Assembly (NCBI GenBank): GCA_004151065.3
Contig: NWUY0300109866.1
Location: 1 to 11,589, forward strand
DNA from: Larix sibirica
Taxonomy: Eukaryota > Streptophyta > Pinopsida > Pinales > Pinaceae
Reading direction: 5' to 3'
DNA length: 11,589 nucleotides
This document shows positions 1 to 8,186 of the stretch, piece after piece (position 1 is the first letter of the stretch; each line of letters begins with the position of its first letter). The position numbers and the translations under genes were made by a program. Under the pieces are notes generated by a model that saw only the letters and a program-made list of their open reading frames with translations, had not been told where the DNA came from and ran no database searches.

Positions 1-209
1 AGCTCTAGGTGCTGGGAGACCACCATGATGATGATTGGATGCATGTAGTGGCATGCAAAAGTCAAGGAGGGCGCATTAGGTAGGTAGGAGTCCAAATGGG
101 GCTGTAGACAGGAAAAGAAGAGCTAGAAACAAGCTCTAGGTGTTGGGAGACCACCATGATAATGACTAGATGCATGCAAAGCATGCAGATTTGCATGCAG
201 GCATGCAAA
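1..209. repeat. Direct repeat pair, period about 131 bp, with GCATGC cluster
   Basis: Bases 1-45 recur at 132-176 with four mismatches, starting AGCTCTAGGTG in both copies. The copies then differ: the second carries extra sequence made of repeated GCATGC palindromes before both converge again on GGCATGCAAAA (50-60 and 200-210). GCATGC occurs at 51, 172, 181, 193 and 201. The window starts exactly at the first copy, so the array may extend to the left. It lies just outside recognisable LINE ORF2 sequence and could be part of the LINE 3' untranslated region or an older flanking repeat. Confidence 0.75.
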
Positions 210-224
210 ATATAAAAATGATGG

Positions 225-1246
225 TGTGAATATTCCAACACAGCAAGGTCCTTCAGGAATTCTCCCCAAACATCCTTAGTGAAGGAGCAATCAGAGAACA
301 TATGCCTGATTGATTCCTCTTCAGTATTGCAAAGAATGCATTTATTAGGGCCTTCAAATTCCCTTTTCTTAATATTGTCTACAGTGAGGATTTTTTCATG
401 ATCTAACAACCACAAAAAAGAATTAAGTTTAGGTGGAAAATCTGGCTTCCAAACCTTCTTCCACACTCCATATGAAGGCAGAGAAGTGAGCTCACTCAAC
501 AATTTCCCATAGCCTTCTTTCACATGATACAATCCTTTTGAACCCCACCCTCTTGTGTCGCTATCCCTTTTATTTAAGGGTGCTTTTCCGTTCAACTCAA
601 GAAGGATCAATTTGAATTCCTCCCCCAGATGTGTTGGAACTTCAATCCTTTTCCAATATTTCTAGCTCCCATTTGCGTGCCCTACAGAGAGGGCATAAAG
701 GTTGGATATTCCCTCCCCATATCCATTCCTTTATTCCCTTCAGATCTTCTTTCTCCTTTAGTGGTGGTTTGTTCAATACCCTATCTTCCCATTATTCGAT
801 ATTTTCCATTTCTTGGAAGCCAATGCAAATGATCTTGTATTAGCTTGGATGCATCCTTGCACAGATCCCAGATCCGAGACCCTTGTCCTTGGAGGTCTAT
901 ATATAAGCATCAAAGCATGGATCTTTTCATGTACTTTTTGTGAAACACTTCTTTCCACCATTCTTCCTTTCCAGTAATAATTCTCCAAAAAATATTAGCT
1001 CCCATGGCTATATTCTTCAACCTAGGCTCACTGATTGTTGCTCCTCCCTTTCTTTTTAAATTGAGGACAACTTCTCATTTCACTAAGTGAACTTTTTTTG
1101 CCCATACTTGCCCCTTTTCCAAATAAATTTCCTGATCTCTCTATTGAGGCAGTTCATTACTCCTACTGGAGCAAGAAGAGTAGAGCAGAGGAAGATATGC
1201 ATAGAAGAGAGGATTGATTTCGTCAAGGTGAAATTCCTAGCTAAGT
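225..1246 (-). pseudogene. LINE ORF2, 3' part: connector and zf-RVT zinc-binding domain (broken)
   Basis: After the reverse transcriptase, the reading continues with several frame changes and stops between about 1090 and 620. Recognisable pieces are LLAPVGVMN and REIRKFIWKRGKYGQKK (about 1090-1170), then IITGKEEWWKEVFHKKYMK (about 930-985) and IWDLCKDASKLIQDHLHWLP. A better-kept frame covers 610 to about 225: it holds GWGSKGLY, VWKPDFPPKLNSFLWLL and the zinc-binding pattern C-x2-C-x8-H-x4-C beginning CILC, followed by FTKDVW. This is the zf-RVT domain found at the C-terminus of plant LINE polymerases. Family sequence seems to stop after LAVLEYS near 225, where the reading runs into His- and Met-rich translation of the GCATGC repeat, so the true C-terminus is missing or replaced. 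Confidence 0.82.
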
Positions 1247-2400
1247 TTAGCCATTTGATTCACTGGGATTGAATCTGATGCTTGATTTTTTGGATAAAAT
1301 CTTCCCAATCGCTAGAATTTCTCTTCTTAAGAGAGATCGGAATCCCCAAATATTTGAAAGAACGGTCCAACAACCCACTCCTTTAAAACCTATGATCCTT
1401 GATATTTTAGAGGTGAGGAGAGGAGAGAAATTCCATCTATAAACAAAACATTTCCCAGCATTAGTTTCCCCTCCTGAAGCCTGCAAGAAGGTGGACAGAA
1501 CATGTTCGAACTTCCTTGCAATAATTTTTGAAGCACTTCCTAACATAATGGTAGCATCAATGAATTGTGCATGGTTGGAATCCTTGACCCATCTCGCAAT
1601 AACAATTCCCAGAAGAGAACCATCCTCCCTTTACTTGTGAGAAATATGCTAAGAGCTTCTGCCATGATTATATAGAGAAATGGGGATAGCGGGCAGCCCT
1701 GTCAGAGACCCCTAAAAGCTTTGAAGAATCTTTTTGGTATTCCATTGATCAAGGGAGCTATCCAAGGGTTGCTTATACAAGCTCTAACCCATCTAATAAA
1801 ATCCTCAAAAAACCCAAAGCACTCCAAAACTCTAAAAAGAAAACTATGTCTGACTATGTCAAAGGCATTTTCCATATCTAACTTTATGGCCATACCTCTT
1901 TCTTTCCCTTCATAACTTGAATGTATATATTCTTTCAATATAATGATGTTGTCTGTAATCTATCTACTTGCAATTAAGCTTCCATGGTTCTCTCAAATAA
2001 TTTTGGGAAGCATCCTTTTGAGCCTGCTAGCAATAATCTTTGTTAGAATTTTATAAGAAGAATTGTACAAAGATATGGTTCTGAACATTTTTAAGGAAGT
2101 AGGATTTTTATCCTTAGGGATCAAAGAAATGAAGGAAGAATTTGTCACTCCCCCAATCTTGTCTCTTCCCATTGAACAATTGAGCATTCTATCTTTGATA
2201 AACATAGGTCCTCCCTTCTCTAAAATACCTTTATGTTGTTCCAATATTTTCTAAAGAAGCAGATTGAGAAGTCATCAGGCCAGGGGGATTTATCAGGATG
2301 TAAGGCCCGAATCATAGTCTTGACTTCCCCTTCAGATATTGGATTGAGAAGGGTATTTTTTCTTCCCTTGTCAAAAGAATGGGAACGTACCCACAAAGAG
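1247..2400 (-). pseudogene. LINE ORF2, central part: reverse transcriptase domain (broken)
   Basis: The segment aligns by eye with RVT_1 reverse transcriptases of plant LINEs. In order it shows PDKSPWPDDF (family form has Gly in place of Trp and of the second Asp), LIPKDKNPTSL, SLYNSSYKILTKIIASRLK, ITDN, KLDMENAFD, the QGCPLSPFLY box and the QFIDATIML box near 1550-1567. The last is the catalytic FADD motif changed to FIDA (1553-1564), removing one of the two catalytic Asp residues. Stops include TAG at 1960-1962, before ITDN, and TGA at 1702-1704, immediately before QGCPLSP. A frameshift with likely deletion lies between 1610 and 1660. The part from 1546 to 1247 is open and corresponds to the thumb-side region following the catalytic box. 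Confidence 0.87.
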
Positions 2401-2579
2401 TTTATGAAACTTCCACGTCCTCAACCCCTTCTTCCTTATACAAACATTGAAAATGTTGATGGGCCTCTTCTTTAATTTGTTGAAGAGATGATATTTTCTC
2501 CCCCCTTTCACTTTCCATCTTGAAAATAGTATTTATTTTCATCGTTTCTTTATACTGGGTATGGAAGTATTTTGTGATT

Positions 2580-3667
2580 TTATCTCCAACCTTTAGCCAA
2601 AGACACCGAGAATTTAACCTCCATTATTCTTCTTCCTTTTTTTCTAGTATTAAGATCTTTTCTCCCATTTCCTGTTCTCTTTTTCTTGCTCTCCTCTATT
2701 ATCTCGCCGCTTTCCATATCATTTTGTAACTTTTCCAACTCCACTTGTAGCCTACGTTTCTCTTTACCAGGATCCGATAAATTTTTGGCCCAGAGTTTGA
2801 GAGCATATTTGTTTGCTCTAAGTTTGGATTCCCATATAAAACTGAGGGTTCCAAAAGCATGAGTCTTCCACACTTGCTTTATGATCTTAGAGACTTCCTC
2901 CTCTCTGACCCAAGAGGATTTGAACTTAAAAGGAATAGGGTCGCCATTCTTCGGAGTTAAGAATTCAAGTAGAATGGGATTATGGTATGAAACAGAAGAA
3001 GGAAGGATCCTCGAAGAAGGAATAATGCCTTTTAACATGAAATGATTACTTACCAAAAAATTGTCAATCCTTGAAGCAATGTGACTAGGTCTGATGCTTC
3101 TATTGTTCCACGTAAGTACTCCTTTTTTCAGTTTGACATTTGTGAGGTTCCGAGATGTTTGCATTTCCTCAAGCATCTCCCTAAGGGGGTCTCTAATATT
3201 CGAGCCACCCCTTCTTTCAGAAGGAGATATGCTGACATTAAAATCTCCGGAAACAATACTTGTTTGATGCATATCGTTCATTCTGATTCCATTTAAGGAG
3301 CTCTAGAATTCATGTTTCTTATGATGGAGTATTGGGCTATAAACGTTGCAAATTCTATTTTTTTCATTCTCCTCTGAATCCTCTAATTCCACCATCGGCC
3401 AATTAGAGTTTTTCCATTTGGCAATGAGGGAAAACCTCCTCTTATCCCACCAAGTCATAATGCCTCATGAATTTCTAGTTGCTGATACTAATTTTTCTTC
3501 ACCATTTTCCACGTTTTCTTCATTACCTCCTTGCTATCTTCCTAGCTCATCTTTGTCTCCTATACAAGAAGGATGGATATATTTTCACTTCTGATCATGC
3601 TCCTTATTACTTCTTCCTTTGATTTACCTCCCAATCCTCTACAATTCTAGGAGACAACTTTCATCAT
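2580..3667 (-). pseudogene. LINE ORF2, 5' part: apurinic-type endonuclease domain (broken)
   Basis: This is the EEP-family endonuclease that nicks target DNA for LINE insertion. ORF2 begins at ATG 3667 (or 3664), 29 bp before the ORF1 stop and in a different frame. The opening matches the family signature SWNCRGLGG except that Trp is a TAG (3647-3649). Further TAGs occur at 3560-3562 (in the family's VQET motif) and 3542-3544, and a frame change falls near 3450. Downstream the frame is open from 3281 to 2580 with GDFN, SPSERRGG and SRIDNFLVS motifs. The catalytic SDH motif reads SYH, with Tyr at 2985-2987. After about residue 140 of this open part comes the Lys/Glu-rich linker toward the reverse transcriptase. 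The protein cannot be active as it stands. Confidence 0.85.
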
Positions 3668-4978
3668 TTCCTAAGATTAAATGGGTGTTCCTTTCCTTAT
3701 GGTTCTCATTTGCTCCAAGAGATTGTTTTCCTGATGAATTTTTTTTTACATGTTGATCTAGACTGGCTTGCTTCTCTTCCACCTTATCTTTCTCTTCCCG
3801 CTCCTCCCTGTGAGTTATGTTTGACTTCCTTCCCTTCGTACTAGGTTGATCGTTTTCTTCTTCTCTATACTCAGACGTTTCTTCTTGCGAAGACTTGGAT
3901 TTGCATCTCATAACCGAACCCAAGGCTCCAAATCTGACTTCAATGACCAGCTGCTCTGGAAGAATCGAAACATAGTTTTCTTCTTAACCTACTTCCATTA
4001 ACACAGGTTGTTCTTTTTCCACTTCCTCTGGCATTTCATCCCTTATCTCACCCTCTTCACCCAAGTCAAGCTCTTGACTAGCTAGAACCTTAATCTTATT
4101 TCCGGATGGTCCTTCTTTAGTCGGAGTGGAAGAAGGTGGATTATGCTTTGGGGGGGGGGGGCTTCCTGCCCTTTTTAGTAACAACGTTCCAATCTTCCTC
4201 ATTACTATCCTCCTCCTGCGCTCTTTTTTTCACTCATTTTTTGGAAAAATTTCCATATTCATGACAATATTTGCATTTAAAGGGAATTTGTTCATAATCA
4301 AATTTTCGTAAATGATTCCAACCCTCCATTGACAACTTAAGCTCCTCCGGAAGGCCCTTTTCCAAGTCCACCACAACACAAATTCTAGCACACGAGAAGA
4401 GGGGCAGTTTTGGTTTAGCTTTGTCTATATACTTTCCCAAAGTGTTGCCAATGGCCTTCAAGTCCTCATCCCCCCAACAATGCAGAGGAAGGTGAGGGAG
4501 TTTGACCCAAACTGGAACAACTAAAGGAATTTATTTATCAGGGTTGAATGATGCATTCCATTGATTCAGGTACATTCGCCTTGGGCCCATGAAATATGGC
4601 CCATTACGAAATATCAATTCTTTATCCTCCTTGAATTCGAACAGAAAAAACGATAAATCCCTTACCACAAAAGTTTTGAAATACTTCACCTTTGATTACA
4701 GGCCTCATGTTCTTGTTCAACCACAGCGCGATAGGATTCGGAGACGGACATAGCCCATTAAAGTGCCATATCAATCCTTTTTTTAAAAGAGCAACAATCT
4801 TATTTTTTGCAACAGTGGAGGAGAGCGTGACTTTAGGGGCCGCCGCGAGCTTGAAAAACCTAGCATCCGAGTCTACATCCGGTTTAGCGCCGACAACAAT
4901 AGCAATGGAGATCGCCCTTTTGAAACGAGCATCGAAGGAGCCTGCCTCCTCCGGTGAGGAGACCAGAGGAGAAGCCAT
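3639..4978 (-). pseudogene. LINE ORF1 pseudogene (DUF4283-like, zinc knuckle)
   Basis: ORF1 proteins of plant LINEs bind the element RNA. The start is taken at the ATG at 4978 (MASPLVSS), because an ATG further up at 5031 meets a stop after two codons. The N-terminal part runs open to about 4622. Frame then changes near 4670-4700, and the DUF4283-like core (motifs VPVWVKLPHLPLHCW and LGKYID) continues in another frame, broken by TAA at 4531-4533. A zinc knuckle follows (CKYCHEYG, 4252-4275); its His position is Asn (4249-4251) and its last Cys is a TGA (4234-4236). The typical DWNVVTKKGRK stretch leads into a 12-base C run (4150-4161) where the frame shifts. A charged, Lys/Glu-rich tail carries a TAA at 3984-3986 and ends at TAG 3639-3641. 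Family assignment is from motifs read by eye. Confidence 0.82.
4150..4161. repeat. 12-base homopolymer G run (C run on the coding strand)
   Basis: An uninterrupted run of 12 G lies inside LINE ORF1. The ORF1 reading frame upstream (DWNVVTKKGRK) and the one downstream (PKHNPPSSTP) are in different phases on either side of it, so a length change in this run is the simplest cause of the frameshift. Confidence 0.85.
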
Positions 4979-5040
4979 AAACGTGACAAAGAGAGTTGAA
5001 TCCCAAGATGAAAGCAAAAACCCTAGCTCATAGTACCGAA

Positions 5041-5562
5041 GAAACTTTGTCTATGTATCTTATGTAAAATCTACATGATGCACAATTAGCTATAGTTTTA
5101 TACTTGAGAAAAATTTTGTTTTGAAAAGATTTTTTAATTATATATAAGTGGATTTTCTTATATGATTTATTTACACAATGAATGTTGTAATTATTTTAGA
5201 ATATAATTTGCCTCACTTTCAAGTTTATAAATGAGAGTGAGATTGTTAATATATTGTTAGTTTTCATTAACAATCACTTCACAAAAAGTTTAATAAATAA
5301 TTAATTTATAAAAAACAAATATATTAAAAATAGGATTTAAATTTGTGTGGACATGCCAATTTTTCATCTCAATTATTTATCATAAATCTAATTGATAATA
5401 AATTTAATTAAAGATCAAATTAATTAGTTTAAGAGATAGATTATATTATTTGAAATTTAGAAAGTCAGTTATTAAAAGTTATGGCCATATACCTTAGTTA
5501 GATAAGAGTATCAATGTAAAATTAAATTTTAATATAAAAACATATCATTATAATAATAAGAG
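5041..5562. other. AT-rich spacer, nothing recognised
   Basis: This stretch between the LINE 5' end and the retrocopy is strongly AT-rich with many short A and T runs. No reading frame of note, no tRNA-like fold and no clear repeat longer than about 15 bases was found on either strand. It ends abruptly at the 11-bp duplication that begins at 5563. Confidence 0.6.
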
Positions 5563-5573
5563 TTGTAATTGTT
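5563..5573 (+). repeat. Left target-site duplication of the retrocopy
   Basis: TTGTAATTGTT here is repeated exactly at 6635-6645. The copy sits at the sharp border between AT-rich spacer and the inserted segment. Its match lies directly after the A run at the other end, the arrangement left by LINE-type retroposition. Confidence 0.75.
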
Positions 5574-5919
5574 CCCTCAGATCTAGGTGATGATGGGCAA
5601 CTGGCATAGGGTTGAGATGACGTGAATGAGGTGACATGAAGGAGAAAGTAGGGTCCACTTGCCCATCTTTAGGATGATTAAGGCATGTGAATTTAAGGAG
5701 GGGCGCTTTAAGGCATTCCCTTGCATTCATTGTTCACGTGAGGAAGATCATACTAGAATGATGAGGATGGAGAGGGATAATCGCTTGTCCTGTGAACGAG
5801 TAATGACATTCAAACACCAGAATTCAGAAGTTGTTTGGTTCGGTAAGGATTTAGAACTTCGCATAAGGTGTTGGGTGGTGATATGGTGTATCGCCTGTAG
5901 GGAATCTGGCTCTATTTCC

Positions 5920-6366
5920 ATGGCTCCAAGGAAATGAGCTCGCAGTCCTGGTGGTGGTAGAAGTTGCAGGAATTATTATTCAAAGGAGACCTTCATGAGA
6001 GACATTATGCTCCACATTGGCCAGGAAGTCAAAATGCTAGAGGATCAAATGTTGGGGATCACGTTTGAGGACTCTTACAGGCAAGGTGTCTTGGTAACTT
6101 TTGAGAATCGTCTCTGGGCGCTTAGAACTCTTCTGGGAAGAATGGTTCTGGAGAGAAATCTTCTGAAAGACAACATTTGGAGGCACATATAGGATATGTA
6201 GGGGGTCATCCATGACATGGACACCAAGCTAGACATGTTAGAAAATTTCACTTGCACGCCTTTTATGTTGGAAGCATGGTTAGAAGGCACCGAATCCAAC
6301 CCAGTCTCGCTCCTACCCATGATAATTCTCAGGTTTAATATGGCTCCAAGTATCTCTGGATATTAG
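5920..6366 (+). pseudogene. Unrecognised reading frame in the retrocopy, three premature stops
   Basis: The ATG at 5920 lies in a favourable plant context (CCATGGCT) and begins MAPRK, followed by TGA (5935-5937) and ARSPGGGRS. The same frame then runs without a frameshift to TAG at 6364-6366, about 148 codons, interrupted only by TAG at 6190-6192 and 6199-6201. Residues about 25-110 are rich in Leu, Glu, Arg and Met and could form helices or a short coiled coil (for example LGRMVLERNLLKDNIW). The N-terminal MAPRK plus the Arg/Ser/Gly-rich piece is basic. The frame is also open upstream from 5635 (with an ATG at 5674), so the coding region may be longer. I do not recognise the family. All three internal stops could come from single C-to-T changes. 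Confidence 0.55.
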
Positions 6367-6602
6367 CAGGAATATGATAGTTTTACTATAGTTTTGGTTT
6401 TTCAATTATACAATCTTTCTGTATATAGTAATAGATGGGAGATAAGTTGGCTTACCGACAATATAGTAATTGGTCCGTTTTGTTTAAATGTTTGCTTAAA
6501 ATAGTTGAACATAAAACATTCTTGAGGATCTCCTTATGACGGGCTTGATTTCCCTATGGTAAACCAACCATAAGATTTTTGTAAATTTTGTATTTTGGCA
6601 GT

Positions 6603-6608
6603 AATAAA
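6603..6608 (+). promoter_or_regulatory. AATAAA polyadenylation signal of the retrocopy
   Basis: AATAAA sits 17 bases before the A run that starts at 6626, inside the usual spacing for 3' end formation. It supports the view that the inserted sequence came from a polyadenylated transcript read on the plus strand. In AT-rich DNA the hexamer alone would mean little; its position is what counts. Confidence 0.6.
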
Positions 6609-6634
6609 AAGATCTATAACTTATTAAAAAAAAA

Positions 6635-6645
6635 TTGTAATTGTT
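6635..6645 (+). repeat. Right target-site duplication of the retrocopy
   Basis: Exact copy of TTGTAATTGTT at 5563-5573, immediately after the nine-A tail. Sequence beyond it returns at once to the AT-rich character of the left flank. Confidence 0.75.
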
Positions 6646-7321
6646 GTGAATATTACATAAATATCAATAATAAATCAACAAATAATCTAATATATTATAT
6701 GCAAATTATGAACAATTTTAATATTTAAATTAAAAAAGACATTCTTACATCAACTCTAAAACTTAAACTTATTTATTTTTATAAATTAACAAGATTTAAA
6801 TGTAAATAATGTTTTTATAAATATATATATTTCATATTTATTAAAAACAATTGAGTATACAGTAATACTTAAAAAAATGTGCATACAAACAAATTCACTC
6901 TTTATTGAAGCTTTAACAATCTAAAAACTAAATCTAGTTAATGACATGTTTTATATATTCATTTAAAATTTAATTTAAAACCATCATGCAAATTTATATA
7001 TTCATTTAAAATGGTTTCAAATTCTAATTTGAGATCAATTTGAAGTTGCTTCAAGTATTAAATGATATTACTTTGCATTGAATTATTATGGATAATAGTT
7101 TTAGTAATAAGTTTTAATAATTAATTTTATATAAAATAATTAAAACATTTTTTTATTCAACCAAGCATTTATATCATTTTGTTTTAATTTTTTTTTTTTT
7201 TAAATTACTTTAAAATATTAAAATAATATTACATTACTTTTGAAAATCAATAAAAACTGGTTAAAAATACAAAATAATGATATTACACGTTCAAGTCTTA
7301 CCAAAAATACTATTGGATTTT
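6646..7321. other. AT-rich spacer with short direct repeat and T run
   Basis: No gene or transposon domain was recognised. A 20-base direct repeat occurs at 6950-6969 and 6993-7012 (period 43). A run of 14 T lies at 7188-7201 and could be the tail of a minus-strand insertion or simple sequence. The stretch beyond the copia RNase H remnant might include a decayed copia 3' LTR, but I found no matching partner at the other side of that element. Confidence 0.5.
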
Positions 7322-7445
7322 TTTGTCATTTTGTGTTATAAGAGTGTGAGTTCTCATTACTTTATTCAATATAGCCAAAAGTATTTGTCATTTTGTGTTG
7401 TAAGAGTGTGAGTTCTCATTAATTTACTCAATATAGACAAATAAC
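7322..7445. repeat. 62-bp tandem duplication, two copies
   Basis: Units 7322-7383 and 7384-7445 have identical length and differ at only a handful of positions, both containing GTGTGAGTTCTCATTA or a near match. The second unit borders the recognisable RNase H end of the copia remnant (minus strand), so the duplication affects the end of that coding region or the sequence just after it. Confidence 0.85.
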
Positions 7446-7912
7446 TTGTTACACCAATAGTGGGTGTATTTCAATGGACATTGATGAGAGCATTACCAAA
7501 AATTGTTTTATTTATCCAAGAAACTATCATAACCTTTAAGGTTGTAAATATAGCATGAAGTTGATTTCCTATCATCTATCATGATGATATGAATCTATAT
7601 TTGTGTGGCCACCCAACCTCAAATTTATATTAGTTTCAAACAAAAATCCAAAATATAAAGTATCTTTGATGTATTTAAACACCATATTATTGCACTCCAA
7701 CGTGTCATATAGCATGCACATAAATCTTTATAGTTTACTATTTGCATATCTATTGTTGAGCATGATATTTTTCTTATACTGAATTTCCTTTGAGTTGTGA
7801 GTACAAAGTACTGCGAACTATTTTTATCATCCTCTTTTCACAATTTCAGCCCTGCCTCCCTAGGTGTTTTACTAGAATTGTAGTTCACCACTTTAAACTT
7901 TTCAACTTGGTT
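7440..7912 (-). pseudogene. Copia RT end and RNase H domain (broken)
   Basis: After the duplicated block the minus strand reads TPREAGLKL, then KYIKDTLYFGFLFE (about 7650-7690) and GGHTNIDS, the connector that precedes RNase H in copia polyproteins. The RNase H hallmark DDRKSTS is intact at 7556-7576, followed by CYIYNLKG and, after a frame change, IVSWINK and an ALSSTEAEY-like stretch with an internal stop. RNase H would remove the RNA strand during cDNA synthesis. The domain fades out near 7440, where the 62-bp tandem repeat begins, so its last third is missing or unrecognisable. Confidence 0.82.
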
Positions 7913-8186
7913 TGAAGCATAGTTTACTTATGAAATGAAAATACTCATTTTTTTCAACCAAACTTAACACTGAATCAATGATGTGATAAGCCTATAATTG
8001 TTATCTCAAAATCCTCAACATGAATTTTCTGTATCTATCTTAATCAAAGTGAAGCATAGTTTACCTATGGAATGAAAATACTCATTTTCTTCTACCAAAC
8101 TTAACACTGAATCAATGATGTGATAAGCCTACAATTGTTATCTCAAAAGCCTCAACATGAATTTTCTGTATCTACCTTAATCAAAG
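7913..8186. repeat. 137-bp tandem duplication within copia RT
   Basis: Units 7913-8049 and 8050-8186 are both exactly 137 bases and differ at 7 positions, about 95% identical, without any gap. Both encode the same RT piece on the minus strand (FEIT, IIGLSHH). 137 is not a multiple of three, so the duplication by itself shifts the reading frame. Confidence 0.95.

Larger units (their letters stand above)
211..5040 (-). mobile_element. Degenerate plant L1-clade LINE (non-LTR retrotransposon)
   Basis: The minus strand carries, in order, an ORF1 with a DUF4283-like region and zinc knuckle, an endonuclease, a reverse transcriptase and a zf-RVT-type C-terminal domain, which is the layout of plant L1 LINEs. 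Such elements copy themselves by target-primed reverse transcription. All domains are present and colinear, so it is close to full length, but every one contains stops or frameshifts. The 5' edge is placed near 5040, where the composition changes to an AT-rich spacer; the 3' edge near 211 is where recognisable ORF2 sequence gives way to a local repeat. I could not find a terminal A tract or flanking target duplication, so both ends are approximate and the 3' end may be truncated. Confidence 0.88.
5574..6634 (+). mobile_element. Probable retrocopy (processed pseudogene or non-autonomous retroposon)
   Basis: The segment is richer in G and C than both flanks, ends in nine A (6626-6634), and is enclosed by a perfect 11-bp direct repeat. 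An AATAAA polyadenylation signal (6603-6608) precedes the A run by 17 bases, and the last 250 bases are AT-richer, like a 3' untranslated region. Together these are the marks of a polyadenylated RNA copied into DNA. It contains one main reading frame on the plus strand with three premature stops. It carries no recognisable LINE polymerase motif, so it is more likely a copied cellular transcript or a non-autonomous element than a truncated LINE. The 5' edge does not show the A-rich cut site typical of L1 endonuclease, which is a caveat. Confidence 0.7.

Noticed and set aside
629-5033. Plus-strand open frames across the LINE (for example 629-832, 2233-2475, 4692-5033)
   Set aside because: They lie opposite recognisable minus-strand LINE domains and have no motifs of their own; they are antisense shadows.
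5030-5060. Target-site duplication at the LINE 5' end
   Set aside because: No matching partner was found at the left side; the true 3' end is missing or outside the window.
7188-7201. 14-T run as the poly(A) tail of a minus-strand retroposon
   Set aside because: No flanking duplication or recognisable 3' UTR was found; simple AT-rich sequence explains it as well.
7322-8186. CRISPR-like or bacterial repeat array
   Set aside because: The repeats are two-unit tandem duplications of long sequence without spacers, in a plant retrotransposon context.
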